Notes: generated from the sequence alone by a model not told the origin. A DNA stretch of 52,261 bases from Pseudomonas syringae (GCF_000737245.1 NZ_JPQU01000046.1:1-52261); one strand, 5' to 3'; positions 42,820 to 52,207 are shown, counted from the stretch's first letter. Numbers and translations are program-made.

Positions 42820-45063
42820 ATGGTACAGGTGAGAGCACACCAGCCGATAAACACAGACGGCAGTATCAACCTCGACGCATGGCTTGATCATGTGGTCAGC
42901 GTCGACCTCATAGTGGATCGACAGGCTTTGAAAGAGGCCTGTGAGTTTGTCCGACAGGCCGAGCAGCAGGACAACGCTGCGAAGAACCTTTGGGCCGAAG
43001 GCACGTCCAGTTTTCGTACTGGCCTGGAAATCGCCGAGATCCTCGCGGACCTCAAACTTGATCAGGATTCGCTGGTTGCCGCGGTTTTGTACCGTGGCGT
43101 GCGCGAAGGCAAGATCCCCTTGCCGGATGTCGAGCAACGTTTTGGCGCCACCGTCGCCCGCCTGATCGATGGCGTGCTGCGCATGGCGGCGATCAGCGCC
43201 AGCCTCAGTCCGCGTCAGTCATTGGTGCTCGGCACTCAGGTTCAGGTGGAAAACCTGCGCAAGATGCTGGTGGCCATGGTCGATGACGTTCGCGTTGCGT
43301 TGATCAAGCTGGCCGAGCGCACCTGCGCGATCCGGGCGGTAAAGAATGCCGACGAAGAAAAGCGCAACCGGGTTGCCCGGGAAGTCTTCGACATCTACGC
43401 ACCACTGGCCCATCGCCTGGGCATCGGTCATATCAAGTGGGAGCTGGAGGACCTGTCCTTCCGCTACCTTGAGCCTGAGCAATACAAACAGATCGCCAAG
43501 TTGCTGCATGAGCGGCGGCTGGACCGTGAGCGCTTCATCAGTGATGTGATGTCGCAACTGGACAACGAGCTGCTGGCCACCGGCGTCAAGGCTGATATCA
43601 GCGGCCGCGCCAAACACATCTATTCCATCTGGCGCAAAATGCAGCGCAAGGGCCTGGAATTCAGCCAGATCTACGACGTTCGCGCCGTGCGCGTGCTGGT
43701 TCCGGAAATGCGCGACTGCTACACCGCGCTGGGTATCGTGCATACCTTGTGGCGGCACATTCCCAAGGAGTTTGACGATTACATCGCCAATCCCAAGGAG
43801 AACGGCTATCGCTCACTGCATACGGCCGTCATCGGGCCGGAAGGCAAGGTGCTGGAAGTGCAGATCCGCACTCACGCCATGCACGAAGAGGCCGAGCTGG
43901 GTGTCTGTGCTCACTGGCGGTACAAGGGCACCGACGTCAAATCCGGCTCCAATCATTACGAAGAGAAAATCTCCTGGCTGCGTCAGGTGTTGGAGTGGCA
44001 CGAAGAACTGGGTGATATCGGCGGCCTGGCTGAACAGCTGCGGGTCGATATCGAGCCGGATCGTGTCTACGTCTTCACCCCGGACGGCCACGCCATTGAC
44101 TTGCCAAAGGGCGCGACACCGCTGGACTTCGCTTATCGGGTGCATACCGAAATCGGCCACAACTGCCGGGGCGCGAAGATCAACGGCCGGATCGTGCCGC
44201 TCAACTACAGCCTGCAAACCGGTGAGCAGGTCGAGATCATTACCAGCAAGCACGGCACGCCGAGCCGTGACTGGCTGAACTCGAACCTGGGTTACATCAC
44301 CACCTCCAGAGCGCGGGCGAAAATCGTCCACTGGTTCAAATTGCAGGCGCGTGACCAGAACGTCGCAGCCGGCAGAACACTGCTTGAGCGTGAGCTGGCG
44401 CGCTTGGCGTTGCCGGCGGTGGACTTCGATCGGTTGGCGGAAAAAGCCAATCTCAATTCTGCCGAGGACATGTATGCGGCGCTGGGCGCGGGTGATCTGC
44501 GCCTGACCCAGTTGGTGAATCTGGCGCAGCAATTGGTTGAGCCGGAACGCGGCAACGAGCAGCTTGAACTGATCCCGCGCAAGGCCACTGGTTATAAGCC
44601 AGGCAAGCGTGGCGATATCCAGATTCAGGGCGTTGGTAACCTGATGACGCAAATGGCCGGCTGCTGCCAGCCGCTGCCGGGCGATGCCATCGTGGGCTAC
44701 ATCACTCAGGGTCGTGGGGTGAGTATTCACCGTCAGGACTGCGCTTCGGTCTTGCAGCTTGGCGGCCGCGAGCCGGAACGGATCATCCAGGTCAGTTGGG
44801 GCCCGGTGCCGGTGCTCACCTATCCGGTGGACATCATCATCCGCGCCTACGACCGTTCAGGTCTGCTGCGGGACGTTTCTCAGGTTCTGCTTAACGAGCG
44901 GATCAACGTGCTGGCCGTCAACACCCGCTCTAACAAGGAAGACAGCACCGCGCTGATGTCCCTGACCATCGAGATTCCAGGGCTGGATGCACTGGGCCGG
45001 TTGTTGGGGCGGATCTCGCAATTGCCGAACATTATTGAGACGCGGCGGAACCGAACGCCTTGA
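42820..45063 (+). CDS. relA: (p)ppGpp synthetase RelA
   Basis: A 747-residue stringent-response enzyme. The N-terminal HD-type domain lacks the hydrolase HD pair, as in RelA rather than SpoT. The synthetase domain includes YDVRAVRVLVPEMRDCYTAL and NGYRSLHTAV. TGS (VYVFTPDGHAIDLPKGATPL), a Cys-rich segment (AGCCQPLPGD) and a C-terminal ACT domain follow. It makes ppGpp when ribosomes stall on uncharged tRNA. It lies between rlmD and mazG, as in E. coli and other Pseudomonas. Confidence 0.97.
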   Translation: MVQVRAHQPINTDGSINLDAWLDHVVSVDLIVDRQALKEACEFVRQAEQQDNAAKNLWAEGTSSFRTGLEIAEILADLKLDQDSLVAAVLYRGVREGKIPLPDVEQRFGATVARLIDGVLRMAAISASLSPRQSLVLGTQVQVENLRKMLVAMVDDVRVALIKLAERTCAIRAVKNADEEKRNRVAREVFDIYAPLAHRLGIGHIKWELEDLSFRYLEPEQYKQIAKLLHERRLDRERFISDVMSQLDNELLATGVKADISGRAKHIYSIWRKMQRKGLEFSQIYDVRAVRVLVPEMRDCYTALGIVHTLWRHIPKEFDDYIANPKENGYRSLHTAVIGPEGKVLEVQIRTHAMHEEAELGVCAHWRYKGTDVKSGSNHYEEKISWLRQVLEWHEELGDIGGLAEQLRVDIEPDRVYVFTPDGHAIDLPKGATPLDFAYRVHTEIGHNCRGAKINGRIVPLNYSLQTGEQVEIITSKHGTPSRDWLNSNLGYITTSRARAKIVHWFKLQARDQNVAAGRTLLERELARLALPAVDFDRLAEKANLNSAEDMYAALGAGDLRLTQLVNLAQQLVEPERGNEQLELIPRKATGYKPGKRGDIQIQGVGNLMTQMAGCCQPLPGDAIVGYITQGRGVSIHRQDCASVLQLGGREPERIIQVSWGPVPVLTYPVDIIIRAYDRSGLLRDVSQVLLNERINVLAVNTRSNKEDSTALMSLTIEIPGLDALGRLLGRISQLPNIIETRRNRTP

Positions 45064-45075
45064 GGCGTAGCTGCC

Positions 45076-45140
45076 AGCTTCAAGCTACAAGCCGCAAGCG
45101 ATACGCGGATATCTTGTAGCTTTTGGCTTGCCGCTTATCG
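45076..45140. repeat. Short repeat between relA and mazG
   Basis: GCTACAAG (45084-45091) and CTTGTAGC (45113-45120) are inverted copies, flanked by related GCAAGC/GCTTGC stretches. It is a different class from the GGAGCG REPINs. Confidence 0.6.
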
Positions 45141-45160
45141 CTGTGACCGAAGGGAACCCG

Positions 45161-45994
45161 ATGTACACACTCCAAGACCTGCTTCACCTCATGGCCCGTC
45201 TGCGTGACCCGAAATTCGGTTGCCCCTGGGATGTGAAGCAGAATTACGCCAGCATCGTGCCGCACACCCTCGAAGAGGCGTATGAAGTGGCCGACGCCAT
45301 CGAACGTGGTGACTTTGATGATCTCAAGGGCGAGCTGGGTGATTTGCTGTTTCAGGTCGTCTATTACAGCCAGCTGGCCAGGGAGGAGGGGCGTTTCGAG
45401 TTTGATGGCGTCATCGACGGCATTACCACCAAGCTGATCCGTCGCCACCCTCATGTTTTCCCCACGGGCGATTTGTACGCGCCACTGGAAACCCCGCGCC
45501 TGAGCGATGATCAGGTCAAGCAGCGCTGGGAAGAAATCAAGACTCAGGAGCGCGCTTCCAAGAGGGGCGTGCCGGAGCAACTGTCGCTGCTCGACGATGT
45601 GCCCGCTGTACTACCTGCCTTGTCCCGCGCCGCCAAATTGCAGAAGCGTGCCTCGCAGGTGGGTTTTGACTGGCCTGCGGCGTTGCCCGTGGTCGATAAC
45701 GTGCGCGAAGAGCTGGATGAAGTGCTCGAAGCCATGGCGGATAACGATGCCGAGGGCATTGCCGAAGAGGTCGGTGACCTGCTGTTTGCAGCAGTGAATC
45801 TGGCAAGGCACCTCAAGGTCGACCCGGAAAATGCTTTACGCGCCGCCAATAATAAATTCGAGCGCCGCTTCAGATTTATCGAACAGGCATTGCGCCAGAC
45901 CCAGCGTCCCATGGAAGATTGCACCCTCGAAGAAATGGACGCTCTCTGGGGCGAAGCCAAACGTCAGGAAAAAAACGCGCCCAGCTGTGGCTGA
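45161..45994 (+). CDS. mazG: Nucleoside triphosphate pyrophosphohydrolase MazG
   Basis: A 277-residue protein with two MazG domains. The first has EEAYEVADAIERGDFDDLKG and ELGDLLFQVVYYS, the second EELDEVLEAM and EEVGDLLFAAVNLARH. It hydrolyses NTPs to NMPs and can lower ppGpp-linked stress. The start is the ATG at 45161 with GAAGGGAA upstream. Confidence 0.95.
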   Translation: MYTLQDLLHLMARLRDPKFGCPWDVKQNYASIVPHTLEEAYEVADAIERGDFDDLKGELGDLLFQVVYYSQLAREEGRFEFDGVIDGITTKLIRRHPHVFPTGDLYAPLETPRLSDDQVKQRWEEIKTQERASKRGVPEQLSLLDDVPAVLPALSRAAKLQKRASQVGFDWPAALPVVDNVREELDEVLEAMADNDAEGIAEEVGDLLFAAVNLARHLKVDPENALRAANNKFERRFRFIEQALRQTQRPMEDCTLEEMDALWGEAKRQEKNAPSCG

Positions 45995-46018
45995 GCCCGC
46001 TGCATAAGTGAGTAAACA

Positions 46019-46561
46019 ATGAGCATTTCCCTTCGCGATCAGTTGCTCAAGGCAGGTCTGGTCAACCAGAAGCAGGCCAAGCAGGTCAGCAAAGACAAGC
46101 AGAAAGAACAGCGTCTGGCCCACAAAGGTCAGGTGGAAATCGACGACTCGCAAAAGCGTGCAGCCCAGGAAGCCATGGCCGAAAAGGCCAAGCGCGATCA
46201 GGAGCTAAATCGTCAGCAGCAGGAAAAAGTCGAGCAGAAGGCACGAGCGGCGCAGATCAAGCAATTGATTGAAAGCTCACGCCTGCCGAAGCTGACCACC
46301 GAGGATTACTACAACTTCGTCGATGACAAGAAGGTCAAGCGTCTGTCGGTCAACAACCTGATGCGCAGCAAGCTCAGCAACGGCTCGCTGGCGATCGTGA
46401 CTCACGCAGGTGGCTACGAAGTCATCCCTCGTGAAGCGGCGCTGAAGATCCAGGAGCGCGACCCACGTCGCGTCGTGCTGCTCAGCGAGCCGACGGAAGA
46501 GAAAGTCGAAGGCGATGATCCTTATGCGGCCTACAAGATCCCTGACGATCTGATGTGGTAA
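46019..46561 (+). CDS. DUF2058 nucleic-acid-associated protein
   Basis: A 180-residue protein with a lysine-, glutamine- and alanine-rich, probably coiled-coil first half (about 20-85) and a compact C-terminal half with DYYNFVDDKKVKRLSVN. It resembles the YaiL/DUF2058 family. It follows mazG by 24 bases and has a terminator behind it. Confidence 0.85.
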   Translation: MSISLRDQLLKAGLVNQKQAKQVSKDKQKEQRLAHKGQVEIDDSQKRAAQEAMAEKAKRDQELNRQQQEKVEQKARAAQIKQLIESSRLPKLTTEDYYNFVDDKKVKRLSVNNLMRSKLSNGSLAIVTHAGGYEVIPREAALKIQERDPRRVVLLSEPTEEKVEGDDPYAAYKIPDDLMW

Positions 46562-46578
46562 CGGATCCTGATACAAAC

Positions 46579-46609
46579 AAAACCCGCTCATGGCGGGTTT
46601 TGTTTTTTA
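46579..46609 (+). terminator. Terminator after the DUF2058 gene
   Basis: AAAACCCGC-TCAT-GCGGGTTTTGTTTTTT stem and T-run. It may work in both directions with the convergent small gene. Confidence 0.88.
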
Positions 46610-46628
46610 GCGATTCTGAAATGACTGC

Positions 46629-46808
46629 TTACTGGGTGCGGCGGCTTTCCTGCTCTTCCAGCTCCATTTTGTACCGGTGCGCATCCGACTCAACGTGGAA
46701 CATGCCGACCAGCTGATCCTGCTGATAGACGTCCCAGATTTGAATGCCATCGGCAATGCTTTCATGGGAGATATGGGCGTCGTCGCGTTCACTTACTCTT
46801 ACGGTCAT
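46629..46808 (-). CDS. Small conserved protein, 59 residues
   Basis: An acidic 59-residue protein running from MTVRVSERDDAHISHES to EEQESRRTQ. AGGAG lies 8 bases before the ATG. Codon choice in third positions looks like neighbouring genes. I recognise no family; it probably belongs to the small hypothetical proteins of the genus. It is convergent with the DUF2058 gene. Confidence 0.75.
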   Translation of the reverse strand: MTVRVSERDDAHISHESIADGIQIWDVYQQDQLVGMFHVESDAHRYKMELEEQESRRTQ

Positions 46809-47022
46809 AGTTCAAACTCCTGACTTGGACTGCGGCGATCTGTCGCAGGCCTCAGTTATAGAATTTGTTAGCTGACTACGTAAATAGCTTGTTTTTTTCA
46901 TGTTCGATGCAAGGGGCGATCGGGGTGCTGCAGGCCTTTATTCATAAGGGTTGTAGCGGGGCTGGCGGGTAAATGAAGATTATTTCATGTAGTGCGCGCA
47001 GGTTCAGACTGACCGCGCTCTT

Positions 47023-47117
47023 TCCTGTGGGAGCGGTGCTTGCCCGCGATAAGGGCACCGCAAATCTAAAGTGAACTGCGTCCAGCTTTATCGCGGGCAA
47101 GCACCGCTCCCACAGGG
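47023..47117. repeat. REPIN, GGTGCTTGCCCGCGAT type
   Basis: CCTGTGGGAGCGGTGCTTGC with inverted copy, closely like those at 15034 and 26359. Confidence 0.87.
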
Positions 47118-47142
47118 ATTGCGTTTTTCCAGCAACACCGTT

Positions 47143-47172
47143 AAAAAAAAGCCCCGCTCAACGGCGGGGCTC
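47143..47172 (-). terminator. Terminator of purM-purN-DUF3108
   Basis: On the minus strand GAGCCCCGCCG-TTG-AGCGGGGC followed by eight T. Confidence 0.9.
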
Positions 47173-47193
47173 TCTAATGGCTGCGGGGCTAAA

Positions 47194-47907
47194 TCAGCTG
47201 CCTTTAACCGCTTTACCATTCACCGTGCCGTCCAGCAGCATGATGTTGTATTCCTTGCCGTCGGTTTCGACCTGTTGCAGGCGAACCAGTAGGTAATCCC
47301 AATCCTTGGCAAACCACAGCACCGTGATGCGCTTGCTTTGTGTCGGGTCACGGACGCGTTCGACCTTGATGGCGTCGATCTGGCCCGCCTTGGTCGCCAC
47401 TTTCTCGGCGCCCAGTACCCGGAAGTCATAAGTATCCACTTCGTCACCGTCGACGACCTGATAGCTCATGCTCTTCTTGCCAGCGGCCACGTCGTGCTGC
47501 AACGCCAGCTGATAGGTAGATTTATCGAGAATGCCGCGATTGAGTGGCAGCTTGACCGCATCGCCGCGATCAGTCCCGGTGATGAATTTATTGGACCAGT
47601 CGAACGCCAGATCAACCTTCTTGGATTTACCCAGGCCGCCTCGCTCGAAGTTATAGGTCTGCGGCAGCAGGGTGTCCTTGTCGACCTTCAGGGTGCTGAC
47701 TTCGGTCAGGCTGGCGATCATCATGGAGGCTTTGAAATTAAGGGTCCAGACGCCGTTAGGGCCGGACTCCAGGCTGCGTTCTGCCGTACCGCTCATGGGC
47801 AGTTGCTTCCAGTCGGCGGTGTAGCTGGCGGAGAACGGTTGCAGGTCGGTTGCCTGGGCAGCAGGCAGGGCGAGCAAGGCCAAAGCGAAAAGCAAAGCGC
47901 GACGCAT
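47194..47907 (-). CDS. DUF3108 periplasmic protein
   Basis: A 237-residue protein with a signal peptide (MRRALLFALALLALPAAQA). The mature part is beta-rich with FSASYTADWKQLPMSGTAER, typical of DUF3108. AGGAGA precedes the ATG. It follows purN by 8 bases, so it is cotranscribed with the purine genes, although no functional link is known. Confidence 0.87.
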   Translation of the reverse strand: MRRALLFALALLALPAAQATDLQPFSASYTADWKQLPMSGTAERSLESGPNGVWTLNFKASMMIASLTEVSTLKVDKDTLLPQTYNFERGGLGKSKKVDLAFDWSNKFITGTDRGDAVKLPLNRGILDKSTYQLALQHDVAAGKKSMSYQVVDGDEVDTYDFRVLGAEKVATKAGQIDAIKVERVRDPTQSKRITVLWFAKDWDYLLVRLQQVETDGKEYNIMLLDGTVNGKAVKGS

Positions 47908-47915
47908 AATATCTC

Positions 47916-48566
47916 CTAGGTTCGAATCAAGTGGCCATGGGCGGCGAGTAACTGACCGTCCAATAATGCGCCTTCTTCGCCAAGGCTCAAGCGGCCTTCA
48001 GCGAACCAGCGGATTGCCAGCGGATAAATATGATGTTCCTGGGTATGAACGCGTTGGGCCAGGGTCGTCGGAGAGTCATCAGGCTCTACCGAAATGACTG
48101 ACTGTATGACCAGTGGTCCGCCGTCGAGTTCCTCGGTGACGAAGTGCACGCTGCAGCCGTGCTCGGCGTCGCCAGCTTCCAACACCCGTTGATGGGTGTG
48201 CAAGCCTTTGTAGCGAGGAAGCAGGGAAGGGTGAATGTTCAACAGGCGACCCTGATAATGCCGCACGAATCCGGCAGTCAGGATTCGCATGAAACCGGCA
48301 AGCACCACCAGCTGTGGCTGGTAGCTGTCGATCAGTTGCATGAGCGCACCGTCGAAGGCTTCGCGACCTTCGTAAGCCTTGTGGTCAAGTACGCAGGTCT
48401 CGATGCCTGCGTCCCGAGCGCGTTGCAAGCCGAAAGCATCGGCGCGGTTGGAGATCACCGCGCGAATGCGGGCGGGATGGTCCCCGCCCTTGAAGCTGTC
48501 GATCATGGCTTGCAGATTACCGCCGGTGCCGGACAGCAGCACCACAACATCGCAGGTTGCAGGCAT
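47916..48566 (-). CDS. purN: Phosphoribosylglycinamide formyltransferase
   Basis: A 216-residue enzyme of purine synthesis that transfers formyl from 10-formyltetrahydrofolate to GAR. Family blocks are VLLSGTGGNLQAMID, LAGFMRIL and LLNIHPSLLPRYKGLHTH. The start overlaps the purM stop by one base. Confidence 0.96.
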   Translation of the reverse strand: MPATCDVVVLLSGTGGNLQAMIDSFKGGDHPARIRAVISNRADAFGLQRARDAGIETCVLDHKAYEGREAFDGALMQLIDSYQPQLVVLAGFMRILTAGFVRHYQGRLLNIHPSLLPRYKGLHTHQRVLEAGDAEHGCSVHFVTEELDGGPLVIQSVISVEPDDSPTTLAQRVHTQEHHIYPLAIRWFAEGRLSLGEEGALLDGQLLAAHGHLIRT

Positions 48567-49624
48567 CAGTGCGCCTTGAGGTTTTTCAGCTCAACTTGTG
48601 CAGCGCCTTCGGCAGCGGTGCCGATCTGGCCGATCACCCAAGGCTGCTCGCCTGCTTCACGCAAGACGTTCAGCGAAGTTTCAACGTGCTCTTGAGCGAC
48701 GCAGATCACCATGCCAACGCCGCAGTTCAGCACGCGGTGCATCTCGTGTTCATCAACGTTGCCTTGCTGCTGCAGCCAGTCGAATACCGCTGGACGCTGC
48801 CAGCTGGCGACATCGACCACGGCCTGAGCGCCGGCTGGCAGAACGCGTGGGATGTTGTCCAGCAGACCGCCGCCGGTGATGTGGGCCATGGCTTTGACCG
48901 CGCCAGTGTCCTTGATCAGCTTGAGCAGTTGTTTGACGTAGATACGAGTCGGGGCCATCAGCAGTTCGGTCAGCGGCTTGCCGTCGAGCTGGATGTTTTC
49001 GATATCGGCACCGGCGACTTCGATGATCTTGCGGATCAGCGAGTAACCGTTGGAGTGCGGGCCGGACGATGGCAGGGCGAGCAGGGCGTCACCGGCAGCT
49101 ACTTTCGAGCCGTCGATGATGTCGGCTTTTTCCACGACGCCAACGCAGAAACCGGCCAGGTCGTAGTCTTCGCCTTCGTACATGCCAGGCATTTCAGCTG
49201 TTTCGCCGCCCACCAGCGAGCAACCCGCCAGTTCACAGCCAGCGCCGATACCGGTGACAACATCGGCCGCAGTGTCGACGTTGAGTTTGCCGGTGGCGTA
49301 GTAATCGAGGAAGAACAGCGGCTCTGCGCCACAGACCACCAGGTCGTTGACGCACATGGCAACCAGATCGATACCGATGGTGTCGTGCTTGTTCAGGTTC
49401 AGCGCCAGACGCAGCTTGGTGCCAACGCCGTCGGTGCCGGAAACCAGAACCGGCTGCTTGTAGCCTGCCGGGATTTCGCAGAGGGCGCCGAAGCCACCCA
49501 GGCCGCCCATGACTTCTGGCCGCTTGGTGCGCTTGGCGACGCTCTTGATGCGTTCGACCAATGCTTCACCGGCGTCGATGTCTACACCGGCGTCTTTGTA
49601 GCTCAGGGAGGGTTGCTTGCTCAT
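48566..49624 (-). CDS. purM: Phosphoribosylformylglycinamidine cyclo-ligase
   Basis: A 352-residue AIR synthetase of purine synthesis. Blocks include LVSGTDGVGTKL, GIDLVAMCVNDL, GGETAEMPGMY and AHITGGGLLDNIPRVLP. First gene of the purM-purN-DUF3108 unit. Confidence 0.97.
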   Translation of the reverse strand: MSKQPSLSYKDAGVDIDAGEALVERIKSVAKRTKRPEVMGGLGGFGALCEIPAGYKQPVLVSGTDGVGTKLRLALNLNKHDTIGIDLVAMCVNDLVVCGAEPLFFLDYYATGKLNVDTAADVVTGIGAGCELAGCSLVGGETAEMPGMYEGEDYDLAGFCVGVVEKADIIDGSKVAAGDALLALPSSGPHSNGYSLIRKIIEVAGADIENIQLDGKPLTELLMAPTRIYVKQLLKLIKDTGAVKAMAHITGGGLLDNIPRVLPAGAQAVVDVASWQRPAVFDWLQQQGNVDEHEMHRVLNCGVGMVICVAQEHVETSLNVLREAGEQPWVIGQIGTAAEGAAQVELKNLKAH

Positions 49625-49961
49625 AATCCAGGCCTTTAGGGGGGATTCGGGGGATCGACCGAAATAGCGGGGCCTCTGAAAATCTGCATGCAGTTTTTCG
49701 GGCCGCCACCATCGCCAGTCTGCGAAGGCGCGCGATTTTATCAGGCTTGGGCGGCAGCGGCCATCCTTAGGCCGACGGGCTGGCCCTCTGGATACAAAAT
49801 AAACCCGTTACAACTTGGCTGACTGGTTCGGCGAAGACTCGATTAGGTGTAGCCTTTGTCTCCAATGTGAATGATTGACCGCTTGTTGCGGTCTCAAACA
49901 CGTCAGCCATTTCTGACGCGGCTTCCTTCTTGGCCGCTTTTTTTCCGTTCGGGAACTGTTT
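49625..49961. other. Divergent spacer between purM and the DUF2066 gene
   Basis: The purM half shows nothing distinct. The right half holds three stem-loops described separately. Confidence 0.5.
49877..49944 (+). ncRNA. Candidate structured leader or small RNA ending in a terminator
   Basis: GACCGC/GCGGTC (49877-49893) and CGTCAG/CTGACG (49901-49918) are followed by GCGGC/GCCGC (49918-49937) and seven T, 17 bases before the DUF2066 gene. It could be an attenuator or the end of a short RNA. No family match is claimed. Confidence 0.35.
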
Positions 49962-51023
49962 ATGCGTCTTTCGAGATTCTTTTTTGCCGGCTGCCTGTCA
50001 TTGCTCAGTCTGCCGAGCTTCGCTGAAACCGTTAATAACCTCTATCAAGTGCGTGAGCCGGTCAGTGGCCAGTCTCCTGATGAGCGTACCCGTGCCACTC
50101 AGGCGGCACTGGAAACCCTGGTCCTGCGCCTGACCGGCGATGCCAAGGCGCCGCAGAGTCCGGCGCTGGCCGAGTTGCGCAAGGATCCCCAGCAGGTCAT
50201 CAGCCAATACGGCTACGAGGCCGGACCACCGGAATCCCTGCTGGTAGATTTCGATCCGGTCAGCACTGACCGTTCATTGCGTCAGGCGGGTCTGTCCCTC
50301 TGGGGTAGCAATCGACCGACCATTCTCGGCTGGTGGCTGAACGACGCAACCGAGGGTTCCAATCTGGTCGGTGACGGCCAGAGCGCTGCCGAACCGCTGC
50401 GGCGTGCGGCTCAGCATCGTGGTCTGCCATTGCGCCTGCCCCTTGCTGACCTTGGCGAGCAGAGCGTCGGCACCGCAAAAAATCTTGAAGGCACCGATGC
50501 TGCTCCTCTTAAAGAAGCCTCTGAGCGTTATGGCGCCGACGCGCTGCTGGCAGTGCATGCCAAGGAGGAGGCCGGTCAATGGCAAGGCAAATGGCGGCTG
50601 TGGATGGGCGACAAGCGCGAGCAGGGCACCGCAACCGGCGCCAGCTCCGAGGCCTTGGCTGACGCCGTGTTGTTGGCCGTGAGTGAGCGGCTTGCCCCAC
50701 GCTTCGTCGTCAAGCCTGGCGCGAGCACGGGGATGCTGCTGCAAGTGCAGGGCATGAATCTGGAGCGCTATGCGCAACTGATGCAGTTACTCGAACCATT
50801 TGGCGCGCGTCTGAAGTCTGTTGAAGGCGATCGCATCATGTATGAGGTCAGTGGCAGCGCTGAGCAGATCCGCTCGCAATTGGCGCTGGCCAAGTTGCAG
50901 GAAACGCCGGCACCTGAAGTCGCTCCGGTGGCTCAGGCTCCTGTCAATGCTACAGGTGCGGTTCAGGCTCCAGCACCGATGATCGTGCCTGCTCCGGCGG
51001 CGCAACTGTATTTCCGCTGGTAA
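49962..51023 (+). CDS. DUF2066 exported protein
   Basis: A 353-residue protein with a signal peptide (MRLSRFFFAGCLSLLSLPSF then AE). Residues 25-250 show the DUF2066 pattern (NLYQVREPVSGQSPDERTRA, GWWLNDA). The C-terminal end is rich in proline and alanine. Its function is unknown, and it is probably cotranscribed with the transporter gene 36 bases downstream. Confidence 0.87.
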   Translation: MRLSRFFFAGCLSLLSLPSFAETVNNLYQVREPVSGQSPDERTRATQAALETLVLRLTGDAKAPQSPALAELRKDPQQVISQYGYEAGPPESLLVDFDPVSTDRSLRQAGLSLWGSNRPTILGWWLNDATEGSNLVGDGQSAAEPLRRAAQHRGLPLRLPLADLGEQSVGTAKNLEGTDAAPLKEASERYGADALLAVHAKEEAGQWQGKWRLWMGDKREQGTATGASSEALADAVLLAVSERLAPRFVVKPGASTGMLLQVQGMNLERYAQLMQLLEPFGARLKSVEGDRIMYEVSGSAEQIRSQLALAKLQETPAPEVAPVAQAPVNATGAVQAPAPMIVPAPAAQLYFRW

Positions 51024-51059
51024 ATCACTAGACGTATCCATGAGTAGTAAGGGGTTTTG

Positions 51060-52133
51060 ATGACTGACACACGGCGCTGGTTCTGGCTCGGCGGGATTGT
51101 CCTGCTGTTCCTGTTTGTGTTCTTGCTGCACTCGATTCTGACCCCGTTTCTGGTCGCGCTGCTGCTCGCGTACATGGGCGACCCGCTGACCGACAAGCTG
51201 GAAAAGCTCGGCCTGTCGCGGACCTTGAGTGTGGTGGCGGTGTTTGCCCTGTTCACCCTGATCTTCATGGGCCTGCTGTTGATTCTGGTGCCAATGCTGG
51301 CCAAGCAACTGTTCCGCCTTTATGAGCTGGCGCCGCAAATGCTCGACTGGTTGCAGCACACTGCCTTGCCTTGGGTGCAGACCAAGTTCGGCCTGGCCGA
51401 CGGTTTCTGGAAATTCGACAAGGTCAAAGCGGCCATCTCCGAGCATATGGGGCAGACCGGCGATATCGTCGGCGTGGTGCTTTCCAAGGCCACGGCGTCG
51501 AGCCTTGCGTTAATTGGCTTTATTACCAATCTGGTGCTGATCCCGGTGGTCTGTTTCTACCTGCTGCGGGACTGGGATGTGATGATGGCCAAGATTCGCA
51601 GCCTGCTGCCGCGTCATCGCGAAGAGCAGGTCGTGAAGCTGGCAGGTGAATGCCACGAAGTACTGGGCGCCTTTATTCGCGGGCAATTGCTGGTGATGGT
51701 GGGCCTGGGCGTTATTTACGCTGCTGGCCTTATGCTGGTGGGCCTGGAACTGGGGCTGTTGATCGGGGTAATCGCCGGGCTTGCCGCGATCGTTCCTTAT
51801 ATGGGCTTTGTGATCGGTATCGGCGCGGCGCTGATTGCCGGGCTGTTCCAGTTTGGCGGCGATCTCTACCCAATGTTGGGCATTGCGGCGGTATTCATGA
51901 TTGGTCAGGCGCTGGAAGGTATGGTTCTGACCCCCTTGCTGGTGGGCGACCGCATTGGCCTGCACCCGGTGGCGGTGATCTTCGCGATCCTGGCGGGCGG
52001 CGAATTGTTTGGCTTCACCGGCATCCTGCTTGCGCTGCCGGTGGCGGCGGTGATCATGGTGCTGGTGCGGCACATGCACGACATCTATAAAGAGTCGGAT
52101 ATCTACGGTGGGGCGCAGGATCCGGAGTTGTAG
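51060..52133 (+). CDS. AI-2E/PerM-family transporter
   Basis: A 357-residue inner-membrane protein with about eight membrane segments and the family blocks LTPFLVALLLAYMGDPL, RGQLLVMVGLGVIYAAGL and LPVAAVIMVLVRH. The substrate cannot be told. The start is the ATG at 51060, with AAGGGG upstream; a TTG directly before is not needed. Confidence 0.9.
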   Translation: MTDTRRWFWLGGIVLLFLFVFLLHSILTPFLVALLLAYMGDPLTDKLEKLGLSRTLSVVAVFALFTLIFMGLLLILVPMLAKQLFRLYELAPQMLDWLQHTALPWVQTKFGLADGFWKFDKVKAAISEHMGQTGDIVGVVLSKATASSLALIGFITNLVLIPVVCFYLLRDWDVMMAKIRSLLPRHREEQVVKLAGECHEVLGAFIRGQLLVMVGLGVIYAAGLMLVGLELGLLIGVIAGLAAIVPYMGFVIGIGAALIAGLFQFGGDLYPMLGIAAVFMIGQALEGMVLTPLLVGDRIGLHPVAVIFAILAGGELFGFTGILLALPVAAVIMVLVRHMHDIYKESDIYGGAQDPEL

Positions 52134-52172
52134 GGGCGACCGCCCGCGGGTTGGGGGAGGAATACAATCTCA

Positions 52173-52198
52173 TGTGGGAGCGGTGCTTGCCCGCGATG
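52173..52198. repeat. REP arm interrupted at the right edge
   Basis: TGTGGGAGCGGTGCTTGCCC then GCGAT, the usual left arm. The expected inverted arm is not reached before the next element begins at 52208. Confidence 0.75.
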
Positions 52199-52207
52199 CA
52201 GGCATAC

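Larger units (their letters stand above)
46809..47193. other. Spacer with REPIN and terminator
   Basis: It contains the promoter side of the 59-residue gene, a REPIN (47023-47117) and the terminator of the pur unit. No further gene is seen. Confidence 0.5.

Noticed and set aside
48557..49639. 360-residue plus-strand frame opposite purM
   Set aside because: Antisense shadow; purM motifs are complete on the other strand.
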